NCBI RefSeq assembly: GCF_000585395.1 | Contig: NZ_KK073875.1 | Location: 1,573,774-1,637,773 of the forward strand | Reading direction: 5' to 3' | DNA from: Saccharibacillus sacchari DSM 19268 | GTDB lineage: Bacteria > Bacillota > Bacilli > Paenibacillales > Paenibacillaceae | DNA: 64,000 bases | Part shown: in pieces, positions 8,772 to 17,707 of the stretch | How positions within the stretch are numbered: position 1 is the first letter of the stretch | How the letters are laid out: the number at the start of each line of letters is the position of its first letter | Position numbers and translations under genes: made by a program | Notes under the pieces: model-generated | The model's input: only the letters and a program-made list of their open reading frames with translations | What the model was told of the DNA's origin: nothing | Databases searched by the model: none

Positions 8772-9647
8772 ATGAATCTTGCAAATCCGGCCGAAGCCTC
8801 CAACCGTATCCAAGAAAAACCGCGCGGTTCGGGTAAAGCGGCCAAGTCTATCCTGATCGGGCTGGGCGTCGCTTTTATTCTCATTATGCTAGTGCTGCCG
8901 CTCATTACGGTCTGCGTGTACGCGCTCAAGCAAGGGTGGGAAGTGTTTTCCGGGGCAATTACCGATCCGTATGCGATTAAGGCGCTTCAACTCACTCTGC
9001 TCGCGACCGTCGTGGCCGTGGTCTGCAACACCATCTTCGGACTCTTCGCTTCCTGGGCAATCAGCAAGTTCCATTTTCGCGGCAAACAGTTCCTCACGAC
9101 GCTGATCGATATCCCGTTCGCCATCTCTCCGATCATCGCGGGTCTGGTATTCATCCTCGTGTTCGGCCGGATCGGTTGGGCGTACGATTTCCTGCAAGCT
9201 TATGATCTCAAAGTGGTTTTCGCAGTACCGGGCATCATTCTGGCGACGATCTTCGTCACCTTCCCTTTCGTCGCCCGCGAGCTGATTCCGCTCATGCAGG
9301 CGCAGGGCAACGACGAAGAAGAAGCGGCGGCGTTGATGGGTGCAAACTGGTGGACCATCTACCGCAAAGTGACGCTGCCGCATATCAAGTGGGGCCTGCT
9401 GTACGGGGTCATCTTGTGTACGGCGCGTGCGTTGGGGGAATTCGGCGCGGTCTCCGTCGTCTCTGGACATCTGCGCGGCAAAACGAACACCCTTCCGCTG
9501 CATATCGAGATCCTGTTCAACGAGTTCCAACTGACCGCAGCATTTGCTGTATCGTCCATCTTGGTCGTGACCGCGATCATCATTCTGATTTTGCGCAATA
9601 TCGTCGAATTCAAAGGCCGCAAGGAGGAAAGCGAACATGTACGTTGA
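8772..9647 (+). CDS. cysW: Sulfate ABC transporter permease CysW
   Basis: A 291-residue permease, partner of CysT in the membrane heterodimer. It has about six membrane segments, an EAA loop at EEEAAALMGANWWTIYRKVTL and the LGEFGAVSVVSGH motif that is diagnostic of CysW. The ATG lies 3 bp after the cysT stop, preceded by AAAGGGGGC within the cysT end; it overlaps the start of cysA by 11 bp, so the four transporter genes are tightly coupled. Confidence 0.93.
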   Translation: MNLANPAEASNRIQEKPRGSGKAAKSILIGLGVAFILIMLVLPLITVCVYALKQGWEVFSGAITDPYAIKALQLTLLATVVAVVCNTIFGLFASWAISKFHFRGKQFLTTLIDIPFAISPIIAGLVFILVFGRIGWAYDFLQAYDLKVVFAVPGIILATIFVTFPFVARELIPLMQAQGNDEEEAAALMGANWWTIYRKVTLPHIKWGLLYGVILCTARALGEFGAVSVVSGHLRGKTNTLPLHIEILFNEFQLTAAFAVSSILVVTAIIILILRNIVEFKGRKEESEHVR

Positions 9648-10695
9648 GCTGAAGGACGTAAACAAAGAGTTCAAAGGATTCCGGGCGCTGAACGACGTAT
9701 CCTTTTCCATCGAAAAAGGCAAACTGGTCGGCCTGCTCGGCCCTTCCGGCAGCGGCAAAACGACGATCCTGCGCACGCTGGCGGGATTGGTGCATCCGGA
9801 TTCCGGAGACATTTGGATCGACGGCAAAAGGGTGAACGACGTACCGGCCAGCAAACGCGGGATCGGCTTCGTGTTTCAAAACTATGCGCTGTTCCGCTAT
9901 ATGACGGTTTTCGATAACGTAGCGTTCGGGCTGACGGTAGAAAAAAAGGATAAAAAATTCATCAAGCAGCGCGTCAACGAACTGATCAACTTGGTCGGCT
10001 TGGAAGGTTTGCAGGACCGCTATCCGCATCAACTCTCAGGCGGGCAAAGACAGCGCGTGGCATTCGCCCGGGCGCTCGCGCCCAATCCGCATTTGCTTCT
10101 GCTCGACGAGCCGTTCGCCGCAATCGACGCCAAAATCCGCAAAGAGCTGCGGCTGTGGCTGCGCGAAACGATCAATTCGCTCGGCATCACCAGCATCTTC
10201 GTGACGCACGATCAGGACGAAGCGGTCGAAGTCGCCGACGAGATCGTGATCGTGAACGGCGGCCGCATCGAGCAAAAAGGCAATCCCGCCGATATTTACA
10301 AGTCCCCCGCCACCCCTTTCGCCGCTAGATTTATCGGCGAATCGCTGGTATTGGACCGCCACGAAACGCTGCACGGGTTCGAGACGTACAGCGGTTACGA
10401 CCAAGCCGTGATCCGCCCCGAGCTGATCCAAATCACCAAACACGGCAAACAGCCGATCCTGCACGCCAGCGAAGACGGAATCGTGGAAGACGTCTTTTTC
10501 CGCGGCAGCCTGATCGAAGTCCACGTGAACGTCAAAGGCATGCGCCTGATCGGCCACCGTTCCCCGGAAGAAGAACCTCTACTGCCCGGCGAAAAGGTCA
10601 GCGTGCTTATTTATCGGCTATATCTCTATAATGAAGATAAAGTTCATTTGGCGGAGAACGTACGGTTGAAGGACGAAAATACGGTGTTTATTTGA
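9637..10695 (+). CDS. cysA: Sulfate ABC transporter ATPase CysA
   Basis: A 352-residue ATPase energising sulfate/thiosulfate import. Walker A GPSGSGKTT (about residue 37), signature LSGGQRQRVAFARAL, Walker B LLLLDEPFAA and the switch histidine in VTHDQDEA are all present; a C-terminal TOBE-like regulatory domain covers about residues 240-345. It begins inside the cysW end with AAGGAGGAAAG as ribosome binding site. It is the last gene of the lacI-sbp-cysTWA group and is followed by a terminator. Confidence 0.94.
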   Translation: MYVELKDVNKEFKGFRALNDVSFSIEKGKLVGLLGPSGSGKTTILRTLAGLVHPDSGDIWIDGKRVNDVPASKRGIGFVFQNYALFRYMTVFDNVAFGLTVEKKDKKFIKQRVNELINLVGLEGLQDRYPHQLSGGQRQRVAFARALAPNPHLLLLDEPFAAIDAKIRKELRLWLRETINSLGITSIFVTHDQDEAVEVADEIVIVNGGRIEQKGNPADIYKSPATPFAARFIGESLVLDRHETLHGFETYSGYDQAVIRPELIQITKHGKQPILHASEDGIVEDVFFRGSLIEVHVNVKGMRLIGHRSPEEEPLLPGEKVSVLIYRLYLYNEDKVHLAENVRLKDENTVFI

Positions 10696-10780
10696 TGCGA
10701 CTGTCCGGATACGTCAGGAAAGTCCTGTTCGTTAGAAAAGCGGACCGCTGCGGGAGATCCACAAAAAGAATTTGCTCGAC

Positions 10781-10818
10781 AAAAAAGACAGCCGCTGCAT
10801 GAAGCGGCTGTCTTTTTT
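10781..10818. terminator. Bidirectional terminator between cysA and the MFS gene
   Basis: AAAAAAGACAGCCGCT, TGCATGA loop region, AGCGGCTGTCTTTTTT. A and T tracts flank the stem on both sides, serving the convergent cysA and MFS transcripts. Confidence 0.9.
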
Positions 10819-10834
10819 CAGATTGAATCCATAT

Positions 10835-12031
10835 CTATTCCGCTTTTCTTACAAGCATAACATAAGCGAGAATCGCAAGGAGACTCGTGCCCATCAAAGT
10901 AAAGCCAAGCGGAACAGCCGTATCTTCGCCCGCGATTCCGACGATAGGCGCGACCAATCCTCCCAGCGCGAACGGTACAAGACCGAGCAGTGCAGCGGCG
11001 CTGCCTGCATTTTTGGACTGGCTCTCCATGGCAAGCGGGAAAGCCGCCGTGGAAGTGATGCTGATCGAACATACGAAAAAGAATAAAGGAATAACCAAAG
11101 CAAGCAGCGGTCCTTCGACAATCGTAACCCCTGCCACGACAATACTCGATATGAGAGCCATCCATAAGCCGATAACCATAAGCCTCTGCTCAGGAACCCG
11201 ATGCGAGATCCGCCCGACGATTTGAGAACCGATCATTAAGCTGATTCCGTTGGAGGCAAACAACACGGAGAACATTGTCGGTGAAACGCCGTAAATATTT
11301 TGGTAAACGAAAGGTGTAGCCGCCACGTAGGCAAATACCCCTCCCGTCAGGATGCCCTGTGCCAACATGTATCCTAAAAACTTCCGATCGCGCAGCATCG
11401 CGCCGTAATTGCGAAGCTGGGACTTGAAATTCGGTGATACGCGTCGTTCGGAAGGAAGACTCTCCTTCAAACGAAATTGCGTCATGAGGTACAGGAAAAC
11501 GCCCAGAATCGACAAGGAAAGAAATACGCCCGGCCATGTCGTGAATTTAAGCACTCCGCTTCCGGCAATAGGAGCGACCAACGGTCCCAGGTTGCCTACA
11601 AGCAGCAGCAGAGAGAAAAATTTGGTCAGTTCATGACCGCTGTACAGATCGCGGGCAATCGCGCGCGAAATGACGATTCCTGCAGAAGCCGCAAATCCTT
11701 GTGCAAAACGGAGTACGATCAACGTGCCGATATTCGGAGAATACGCGCACGCCAACGAAACGATGACGTAGGCAATGATGCCGATCAGCAACGGTCTGCG
11801 TCTGCCGTAAGCGTCGCTGAGCGGGCCAACAATAAGCTGTCCAATACCCAGCCCTAACAAACAAGCAGTGAGGCTGAATTGAACCAAAGACGCATTCGTC
11901 CCGAAATCTTTCGCGATCTCGGGGAACGCGGGCAAATACATATCAATCGTAAACGGTCCTAACGTCGAAAATACACCCAGCAACAAAGCCAGACCGATAA
12001 CACTCCACCGACTACTTGTACTCTTGTTCAT
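10835..12031 (-). CDS. Bcr/CflA-family multidrug efflux MFS transporter
   Basis: A 398-residue, 12-TM drug:proton antiporter. Diagnostic sequence includes TIDMYLPAFPEIAKDF in TM1, GQLIVGPLSDAYGRRRPLL in the loop 2-3 motif A, and RFAQGFAASAGIVISRAIARDL in TM4, as in Bcr, CflA and related bicyclomycin/sulfonamide exporters. The ATG follows GGAGAG. Its promoter region contains a strong inverted repeat that may be a repressor operator (see that entry). No regulator gene is adjacent. Confidence 0.9.
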   Translation of the reverse strand: MNKSTSSRWSVIGLALLLGVFSTLGPFTIDMYLPAFPEIAKDFGTNASLVQFSLTACLLGLGIGQLIVGPLSDAYGRRRPLLIGIIAYVIVSLACAYSPNIGTLIVLRFAQGFAASAGIVISRAIARDLYSGHELTKFFSLLLLVGNLGPLVAPIAGSGVLKFTTWPGVFLSLSILGVFLYLMTQFRLKESLPSERRVSPNFKSQLRNYGAMLRDRKFLGYMLAQGILTGGVFAYVAATPFVYQNIYGVSPTMFSVLFASNGISLMIGSQIVGRISHRVPEQRLMVIGLWMALISSIVVAGVTIVEGPLLALVIPLFFFVCSISITSTAAFPLAMESQSKNAGSAAALLGLVPFALGGLVAPIVGIAGEDTAVPLGFTLMGTSLLAILAYVMLVRKAE

Positions 12032-12086
12032 AATTGTCTAACTCTCCAGCCCCTCTTGATCTAATCTATTTGTCCAGGTTACGGAT

Positions 12087-12134
12087 CACTTAGCAACCTG
12101 ATTCCAGATTATACATGACCTCGGTTACTAAGTG
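12087..12134 (-). promoter_or_regulatory. Promoter and putative operator of the MFS exporter
   Basis: Two inverted arms, CACTTAGCAACC (12087-12098) and GGTTACTAAGTG (12123-12134), differ at one base pair and are separated by 24 bp. Between them, on the minus strand, lies TATAAT (12110-12115), with TTCACT as a weak -35 inside the distal arm. The arrangement suggests a regulator that binds both arms and occludes the promoter. The regulator is not encoded next door. Confidence 0.6.
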
Positions 12135-12164
12135 AACACTATTTATTTTTAATTTTATCCTTTA

Positions 12165-12632
12165 TTATTTTCCATGTATCGCGCGGTAGGTATCCATCGC
12201 GAACTCCGACAATTCCGCCAGCAAACTCGCAAAGTCCTCGGCAATCAGTTCCAACGGCGATTCGTCGTATCCGTCATGATACAGCCGGTATACGGCGCCG
12301 TTCGATTGAAGGACCAGCAAGTCTCCGTCGCCGAACCCGCCGATCGGAAACAGCTCCGTCGCGGGTTGAATCGCACCCTGATTTCGATATTCGGTAATGA
12401 GTTCCATCGACGCAGGATAAGCCCATTCTTGCTCTTTGAGCCCGTGCAATTCCGGTTCGGCAAAACGAAATGCGCCGAACTTCGCTAACAGTGAACGGTA
12501 TTCTTGGGGCAAAGAAATGCCGTGACGTTGTTCGAACATTTCTAGTTCTTTTTCCGACTCCGGCTGCACACCGTCTTGTCCCCAAGCTTCGTAGGTTTCC
12601 GCCAATAACTCCTCGATCTCTTCCATTTTCAA
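12165..12632 (-). CDS. SMI1/KNR4 (SUKH) family protein
   Basis: A 155-residue SUKH-fold protein. Family features are the LPQEYRSLLAKFGAF segment (the conserved 'LP.dy..ll...NG' type motif), FPIGGFGDGDLLVLQ, and a C-terminal acidic helix. The start is placed at TTG 12632, nine bases after GGAGGA; the ATG at 12626 is the alternative. SUKH proteins often act as immunity proteins for contact-dependent or polymorphic toxins, but no toxin gene is nearby, so this may be an orphan immunity gene or a housekeeping member. Confidence 0.78.
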   Translation of the reverse strand: MKMEEIEELLAETYEAWGQDGVQPESEKELEMFEQRHGISLPQEYRSLLAKFGAFRFAEPELHGLKEQEWAYPASMELITEYRNQGAIQPATELFPIGGFGDGDLLVLQSNGAVYRLYHDGYDESPLELIAEDFASLLAELSEFAMDTYRAIHGK

Positions 12633-12654
12633 AGGAATGTCTCCTCCTCTGCTG

Positions 12655-13123
12655 TCAATTTCCATTTTTCGGTGCCCTGCCATATGTACAAATGCCGCTC
12701 TGGCTGGTCGGAGCCGCTTTTCTCGCGTACCTCGGATACCACTCCATTTGAAATGCGGATCACGACATCACGCCTGCCGACGAAAAAACGCAAAAAGCGT
12801 TAGCACGCACCTATCGAAACGGCTTACTCGTCGCGGTCTCGCCCGGCAACCTCCTCTTCTGGGTGTCCGTCTTCGGCACCGTTCTGTCCGATTCCTACAA
12901 CGATTCGAATCCGGTCGCTTTTGCGTTGGCTGCGGCGGGCGTGCTGAGCGGAATTCTGCTGCACGACGTCGGTTTGTTGTCAATCGTGGCGGTAAGCCGA
13001 AGAGTGCTGAACCGTACCGCGATTAAGTGGGTATCGGTCGCGGCGGGGCTGCTACTGATCGGGTTTGCCGGGTATTTCGTTTATGAGTTTATTACGGATT
13101 TGATGGATTACATAAAGGCTTAA
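12655..13123 (+). pseudogene. LysE-family exporter remnant: N-terminus missing and an in-frame stop
   Basis: Translation in one frame gives a LysE/RhtB-like fragment: MPLWLVGAAFLAYLGYHSI, then a TGA at 12749-12751, then (same frame) ALARTYRNGLLVAVSPGNLL, FWVSVFGTVL and a C-terminal pair of membrane segments ending FVYEFITDLMDYIKA. The family motif 'SPGNLLFW' lies after the stop. The N-terminal two to three helices are absent; upstream sequence belongs to the oppositely oriented SMI1 gene. An alternative GTG/ATG start inside 12863-13123 could express only a truncated piece. I regard it as a decayed gene. Confidence 0.72.
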
Positions 13124-13350
13124 GTCTTCGCAAAAGCCCTTTTCCCACGAATAACTTTGAGTTTTTGCATGTTGCCACTATGTCGTATTACCGCAAGGCC
13201 GGGTATACCGGTGATTACTAATGACTCTGTGGCGTCTTCTTGTTTTGTTGCTGTTGCTTTGTACACTCATGGTTTAAAGATTATTAAAAAGACTCCCGTT
13301 GATTTCTGCGATAGAGTTCGCTGGAAATACAGGAGTTTATATATTTGCTG

Positions 13351-14733
13351 TTATAACAGCTCGTCTAAATTTTTTTGACTTTCAAATTGCACTTTCATCT
13401 GTTCACTATCATAGCTTCTAAATCTGGCAATTTTGTTTTGCACTTCATATAAAAAGTTATATTCTATAGTCAACTTATCATCTACTACATCTATAGTTTT
13501 AATCAATTCAGATATGAATTTACACACAAAGTCGTTATCACTAGATATTAAGCTTGTGTAAATCGCTTCGTTAAGGAATCTTTCATCAATATCTGGAGTA
13601 CGTTCTATCTCTTTGTAATATTGCGCCTTTAAATGTTCTTTGAATTTAAAATATAACTCTTCGCTAATATCTTCTAAATACTTTTCATATTCTTCATACA
13701 TTCTTACATTCAGATGAAATAACGACTCCCATTCATTAGATTTCGGTTTTAAACTTTCTCTATCATCACAATATAACCATTTTTTAAAGACAGAAAAATT
13801 TTTAGCCGTATCATTAAAAATCTTTTGAAATGCATTACTAAAACCATAGTTAAACAATTCTGATTTATTCTCAGTTTTCTGAAGTATTGCAAAAGTTATA
13901 AGCGGATTTTGAATGAAAGGTTTCTCCATACCAATTGTAGTTTGAAAAAAATAATCATGTGGCAGATCAAAGATTTCAACAGCTCTTAATAAGTATTCTA
14001 ATTTAGGAAATCTCTTACCTTCAAAATAATCATCAATCGCACTAACTTCTAACCCCAGCAAAATTCCCATTTCATACTTAGTATAGTCAGACTGATGTAA
14101 GTTAAAAATATTATTCAATTTTTCAGCAAATCCAGATACACTAAACTTGAATTCACCTTTATAAAACTGATCTTCTTGCTTAAATTTTGAGTATTCTGAT
14201 TTCTTATTATTAAGCAACCTTAAGTCTTCCGACTTGAACTCATATTTTCCCAATCGACTCACTTTATAAATAAGTAAATTTAAATCATCCATGTTTGCTT
14301 TAGTTGAACTAGCATTACGGCGATAATAAATAGTATTTTCACTAACTATCGCTTTATTTTTTTCATCATTCAAATTTTTCGGTGAAACTAGAATTTCTTC
14401 CGAATCGTAGATGTACAATAAACCAACTACTTTATCAACTTCAAGATCATAATAATTCAATTCAAAAACTATTTGTTGATTAATCGTACTCATTATTTTT
14501 TCACTGAGCGACGTAGGATCAATTTTATTATGGCCAATGCCTGATATGTTACCTTCATCATCAACACCTAGTACCAGCCAACCCCCACCACTATTTGCAA
14601 ATGCTAATATATCTTTTAATAAATTTGCAAATGAATTATTTGGATTCAAGTGGATCTCTCTTTTATAATCCCATCTATTATTTTCTGTTTTATTTTCAAC
14701 TAATTCAAAAAACTTCTCTAATGAGTTATACAT
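13351..14733 (-). CDS. AlbA_2/Schlafen-type DNA- or ATP-binding protein, AT-rich
   Basis: A 460-residue protein. Residues 1-145 match the Schlafen AlbA_2 pattern: WDYKREIHL near residue 20, DILAFANSGGGWLVLGVDDEG and later the NTIYYRRNAS strand. Residues about 205-275 (GFAEKLNNIF... IFDLPHDYFF) resemble a HTH-like fold with a 'two-helix' layout; the rest is helical and unassigned. TAGGAG precedes the ATG. Base composition and codon use (Lys AAA, Asn AAT, Ile ATA) are far more AT-rich than any neighbour, indicating recent horizontal acquisition. AlbA_2 proteins occur in defence islands and as transcription regulators; which applies here is not known. Confidence 0.75.
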   Translation of the reverse strand: MYNSLEKFFELVENKTENNRWDYKREIHLNPNNSFANLLKDILAFANSGGGWLVLGVDDEGNISGIGHNKIDPTSLSEKIMSTINQQIVFELNYYDLEVDKVVGLLYIYDSEEILVSPKNLNDEKNKAIVSENTIYYRRNASSTKANMDDLNLLIYKVSRLGKYEFKSEDLRLLNNKKSEYSKFKQEDQFYKGEFKFSVSGFAEKLNNIFNLHQSDYTKYEMGILLGLEVSAIDDYFEGKRFPKLEYLLRAVEIFDLPHDYFFQTTIGMEKPFIQNPLITFAILQKTENKSELFNYGFSNAFQKIFNDTAKNFSVFKKWLYCDDRESLKPKSNEWESLFHLNVRMYEEYEKYLEDISEELYFKFKEHLKAQYYKEIERTPDIDERFLNEAIYTSLISSDNDFVCKFISELIKTIDVVDDKLTIEYNFLYEVQNKIARFRSYDSEQMKVQFESQKNLDELL

Positions 14734-14817
14734 AATAATCTCCTAAAATTTTTAATATTTTTAGCAAAAAACACTCGTATCATAGATAAAGGTGTCAAGA
14801 AAGCTCAAATATAGCTG

Positions 14818-14959
14818 GAAGCGAAAAGGCGGAGAGAGAAATTCAGTGAAGGAATGGAATGTTCGCCTTTGAAATCGAGAAAATTCCGCTAAAATTTAAT
14901 CCCTTTTCTCGATTTCAACACGCGACCGGAACGAATTTCTCTCGGAGTCTTTTCGCTTC
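14818..14959 (+). repeat. Hairpin repeat family, copy A
   Basis: Long imperfect inverted repeat. Outer arms are GAAGCGAAAAGGCGGAGAGA and the complement of GAATTTCTCTCGGAGTC plus TTTTCGCTTC; the inner stem GAAATCGAGAAAA / TTTTCTCGATTTC is perfect. Weaker pairing continues outward to TCAAGAAAG / CTTTCTTAA. Internal words AAATTCAGTGAA and CGCCTTTGAA recur in the other copies. It lies between the AlbA gene and guaA. Confidence 0.8.
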
Positions 14960-14990
14960 ACCCGCAAACGTGACTTTCTTAACAACATGA

Positions 14991-15029
14991 AACGACCTCA
15001 AAGCGTCTAGCACTTGAGGTCGTTTTTTC
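14991..15029. terminator. Terminator hairpin after guaA
   Basis: ACGACCTCAA / TTGAGGTCGT stem. The T tract is strong on the plus strand (15023-15028) but only TTTCATGTTGTT on the minus strand, the strand of guaA. It is probably the guaA terminator although the better U-tract faces the other way. Confidence 0.7.
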
Positions 15030-15044
15030 TTATCTATTAAAACC

Positions 15045-16583
15045 CTATTCCCACTCGATCGTAGCAGGCGGTTTCGAAGTCACGTCGTACACGATGCGGT
15101 TAACGTTATCCACTTCGTTAACGATGCGGACCGAAATTTTCTCCAGGACGTCCCACGGGATACGCGCCCAGTCGGCGGTCATGCCGTCGATGGAGGTTAC
15201 GGCGCGGATGCCGACGGTGTACGAATACGTACGCGCGTCACCCATGACGCCTACGCTCTTCATGTTCGGGAGCGCCGTGAAGTATTGCCAGATTTCGCTT
15301 TCCAGACCGGCTTTCGCGATTTCTTCGCGCAGGATCAGGTCGGAGTCGCGGACGATGGTCAGCTTCTCTTCCGTGACTTCGCCGAGAACGCGGATCGCCA
15401 GACCCGGACCCGGGAAAGGCTGACGCCAAACGATCGCGTGCGGCAGACCCAGCTCTTCGCCGACTTTACGCACTTCGTCTTTGAACAATGTGTTCAAAGG
15501 CTCGATCAATTTGAACTTCATATCTTCCGGCAATCCGCCGACATTATGGTGAGACTTGATCGTCTGCGCCGTCGCCGTGCCGCTTTCCACGATGTCGGTG
15601 TACAGCGTGCCTTGTGCCAGGAACGCGAAATCGCCGAGCTTGGCCGATTCTTCGTCGAAGCAGTAGATGAACTCGTTGCCGATGATTTTGCGTTTTTGCT
15701 CCGGATCATCCACGCCTGCAAGTTTGCTCAAGAAGCGCTCTTGCGCGTCGATCTTGATGACATTGATGTCGAACTTGCCCACGAAAGTCTCCATAACGCT
15801 CTCGGCTTCGCCTTTGCGCAGCAGTCCGTGGTCGATGAACATGCAAGTGAGTTGATCGCCGATCGCTTTGTGGATCAGCATCGCCACGACGGACGAATCG
15901 ACGCCGCCGCTCAGTGCGCACAATACCTTTTTGTCGCCGACTTGTTCGCGGATTTCCTGAATGGACTGTTCCACGAACGACTCCATGGTCCAGTCGCCGC
16001 TGCATTTGCATACTTCATACAGGAAGTTCTTGATCATTTCGTTGCCGTACACGGAGTGGCGTACTTCCGGGTGGAACTGTACCGCGTGCAGGTTGCGAGT
16101 CGGATGGCTCATCGCTGCGATCGGCGCCGATTCCGTGCCCGCTTCCAGCACGAAGCCTTCCGGCAGCGTCACGACATGGTCGCCGTGGCTCATCCAGACG
16201 GTTTGCTTGCTGTCGAGGCCTTTGGTCAGGATGCTGTTGTGCAGGAAATCGACGTCGGCTTTGCCGTATTCGCGTTTGCCGGCGCGCTCTACCTTGCCGC
16301 CGAGCTGCTGCGCCATCAATTGCATGCCGTAGCAAATGCCGAAGATCGGCAGACCCAGATCGTAGATCGCAGGATCGACGTGCGGAGCTCCTTCTTCGTA
16401 TACGCTAAGCGGCCCGCCCGAGAAGACGATACCCGCCGGATTCAATTCCCGAATACGCTCGACCGGAGTATTGTACGGCATTAGCTCGCTAAATACGCCC
16501 AGATCGCGAATTCTTCTGGCAATCAGTTGGTTATATTGTCCCCCGAAGTCGAGTACGACAATCAGTTCGTTCGGTTTATTCAT
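15045..16583 (-). CDS. guaA: GMP synthase (glutamine-hydrolysing)
   Basis: A 512-residue enzyme converting XMP to GMP using glutamine and ATP. The N-terminal class I amidotransferase domain (1-195) has the nucleophile Cys84 in FGICYGMQ and the His/Glu pair in [11 protein letters not shown]; the ATP-pyrophosphatase domain has the P-loop-like SGGVDSSV near residue 226; the C-terminal dimerisation domain ends in [11 protein letters not shown], as is typical. Length matches the family. GGGAGGC precedes the ATG. It has its own promoter and no riboswitch. Confidence 0.98.
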   Translation of the reverse strand: MNKPNELIVVLDFGGQYNQLIARRIRDLGVFSELMPYNTPVERIRELNPAGIVFSGGPLSVYEEGAPHVDPAIYDLGLPIFGICYGMQLMAQQLGGKVERAGKREYGKADVDFLHNSILTKGLDSKQTVWMSHGDHVVTLPEGFVLEAGTESAPIAAMSHPTRNLHAVQFHPEVRHSVYGNEMIKNFLYEVCKCSGDWTMESFVEQSIQEIREQVGDKKVLCALSGGVDSSVVAMLIHKAIGDQLTCMFIDHGLLRKGEAESVMETFVGKFDINVIKIDAQERFLSKLAGVDDPEQKRKIIGNEFIYCFDEESAKLGDFAFLAQGTLYTDIVESGTATAQTIKSHHNVGGLPEDMKFKLIEPLNTLFKDEVRKVGEELGLPHAIVWRQPFPGPGLAIRVLGEVTEEKLTIVRDSDLILREEIAKAGLESEIWQYFTALPNMKSVGVMGDARTYSYTVGIRAVTSIDGMTADWARIPWDVLEKISVRIVNEVDNVNRIVYDVTSKPPATIEWE

Positions 16584-16611
16584 GTCACGCCTCCCTTAAT
16601 TACTGTCGCTA

Positions 16612-16640
16612 ATTATACCGATGGACCTGACATACCGCAA
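16612..16640 (-). promoter_or_regulatory. guaA promoter
   Basis: Minus strand TTGCGG (16635-16640), 17-bp spacer, TATAAT (16612-16617), 30 bp upstream of the start codon. The short leader leaves no room for a riboswitch. Confidence 0.8.
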
Positions 16641-16777
16641 GAAAAAAAGGCGAGGTAAGGGCTTACTTGCGCAAGTCGTTAGCCTTTGGCGAGCGAAGTT
16701 GGATTTTTCCGTACCAAATATCGTAAAATTGAGAAAAATGTTCGCCGCATTCATCGTTCAAAGGAGTTTGACGACCT

Positions 16778-17587
16778 ATGGAAATATTCAAAATGGTTCA
16801 ACAGTTGTTCGAGCAGTACGGCTATTTGGTCATGTTTCTCGGATTGTTTCTGGAATTCATTGCCCTGCCTTTTCCCGGAGAAACCACGATGGCCTATGCC
16901 GGCTACCTCTCCTACATGGGCTCGCTGAGATTCGATATTTTGCTGATCGTCGCTTTTCTCGGCACCACGATCGGAATGACCGCCACCTACTTTATCGGCA
17001 AAAAAGCGGGGCTGCCTTTCCTTCGGCGTTTCGGCGGCTGGTTTTTCAAGGAAAGCAAACTGCTCAAAACGCAAACCTTTTTCGATAAATACGGCCCCGG
17101 CCTGATCTTCTTCGGCTACTTCATTCCGGGCGTGCGCCACTTCACCGGATATCTGGCGGGCATCATGAATATCTCTTTTAAAAAGTTTGCCGCTTACGCT
17201 TATACGGGTGCTTTGTTCTGGACGCTGCTCTTTCTCGGCCTCGGAAAAATCTTCGGGCCGCAGTGGTCGGTCGCGTTCAAACTGGCCGAACACTACGCCG
17301 TCTGGATCGTATCCGTATTGGTGCTGCTCGTGCTCGGTTTTATTATTTTCCGCTATCGGGCAATGACCGCTTCAGTGCTGGCTTCGCTTCCGCGAGCTTT
17401 CAAAGGCCGTAAGCAACAAAAAACGAATCAACCGTCAAAAACTCCGCAGCCGATCAAAAGGTTGGTTTTGGCTCAAACTGCACAAATGCGTATCCGTTTA
17501 AAACACTGCCACATCGTACGCATGCAACCTGGACGTTTTCCCGCAAGGATTGTATTGAAGTCGCGTCCCAGGATGGTAAAGCGATAG
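16778..17587 (+). CDS. DedA-family membrane protein with unusual basic tail
   Basis: Residues 1 to about 200 are a DedA/VTT-domain membrane protein (lipid scramblase/undecaprenyl-phosphate carrier family): FIALPFPGETTMAYAGYLS near residue 30, a GTTIGMTATYFIGKKAG turn, and the FGYFIPGVRHFTGYLAGI motif with the conserved arginine. AAAGGAG precedes the ATG. Usual members end at about 200 residues; here about 65 extra residues follow, rich in Lys/Arg with no membrane segment, possibly read-through into former non-coding DNA after loss of the ancestral stop. A terminator follows at once. Confidence 0.87.
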   Translation: MEIFKMVQQLFEQYGYLVMFLGLFLEFIALPFPGETTMAYAGYLSYMGSLRFDILLIVAFLGTTIGMTATYFIGKKAGLPFLRRFGGWFFKESKLLKTQTFFDKYGPGLIFFGYFIPGVRHFTGYLAGIMNISFKKFAAYAYTGALFWTLLFLGLGKIFGPQWSVAFKLAEHYAVWIVSVLVLLVLGFIIFRYRAMTASVLASLPRAFKGRKQQKTNQPSKTPQPIKRLVLAQTAQMRIRLKHCHIVRMQPGRFPARIVLKSRPRMVKR

Positions 17588-17619
17588 GTCGCGTACTTCA
17601 GTATGCCTTGGCTGCACGC

Positions 17620-17656
17620 AAAAAATTCCCGGGTCGTAATGACCTAGGAATTTTTT
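17620..17656. terminator. Bidirectional terminator after the DedA gene
   Basis: AAAAAATTCC-CGGGTC / GACCTAGG-AATTTTTT stem-loop with A and T tracts on both sides, between convergent dedA and the 17708-17947 gene. Confidence 0.85.
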
Positions 17657-17707
17657 GATTTCATGATCATGTGATTTCTGCAAAAAAAGTTCAGTGAATC
17701 CGTGACG

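Noticed and set aside
8772-9647. Possibility that the cysTW pair is a molybdate or thiosulfate system
   Set aside because: The LGEFGAVSVVSGH motif, two distinct permeases and the Sbp-type binding protein fit sulfate/thiosulfate; molybdate systems use one permease.
15285-16484. 399-codon plus-strand frame opposite guaA
   Set aside because: Shadow of guaA; Phe/Arg/Asp-rich low-information translation typical of antisense frames.
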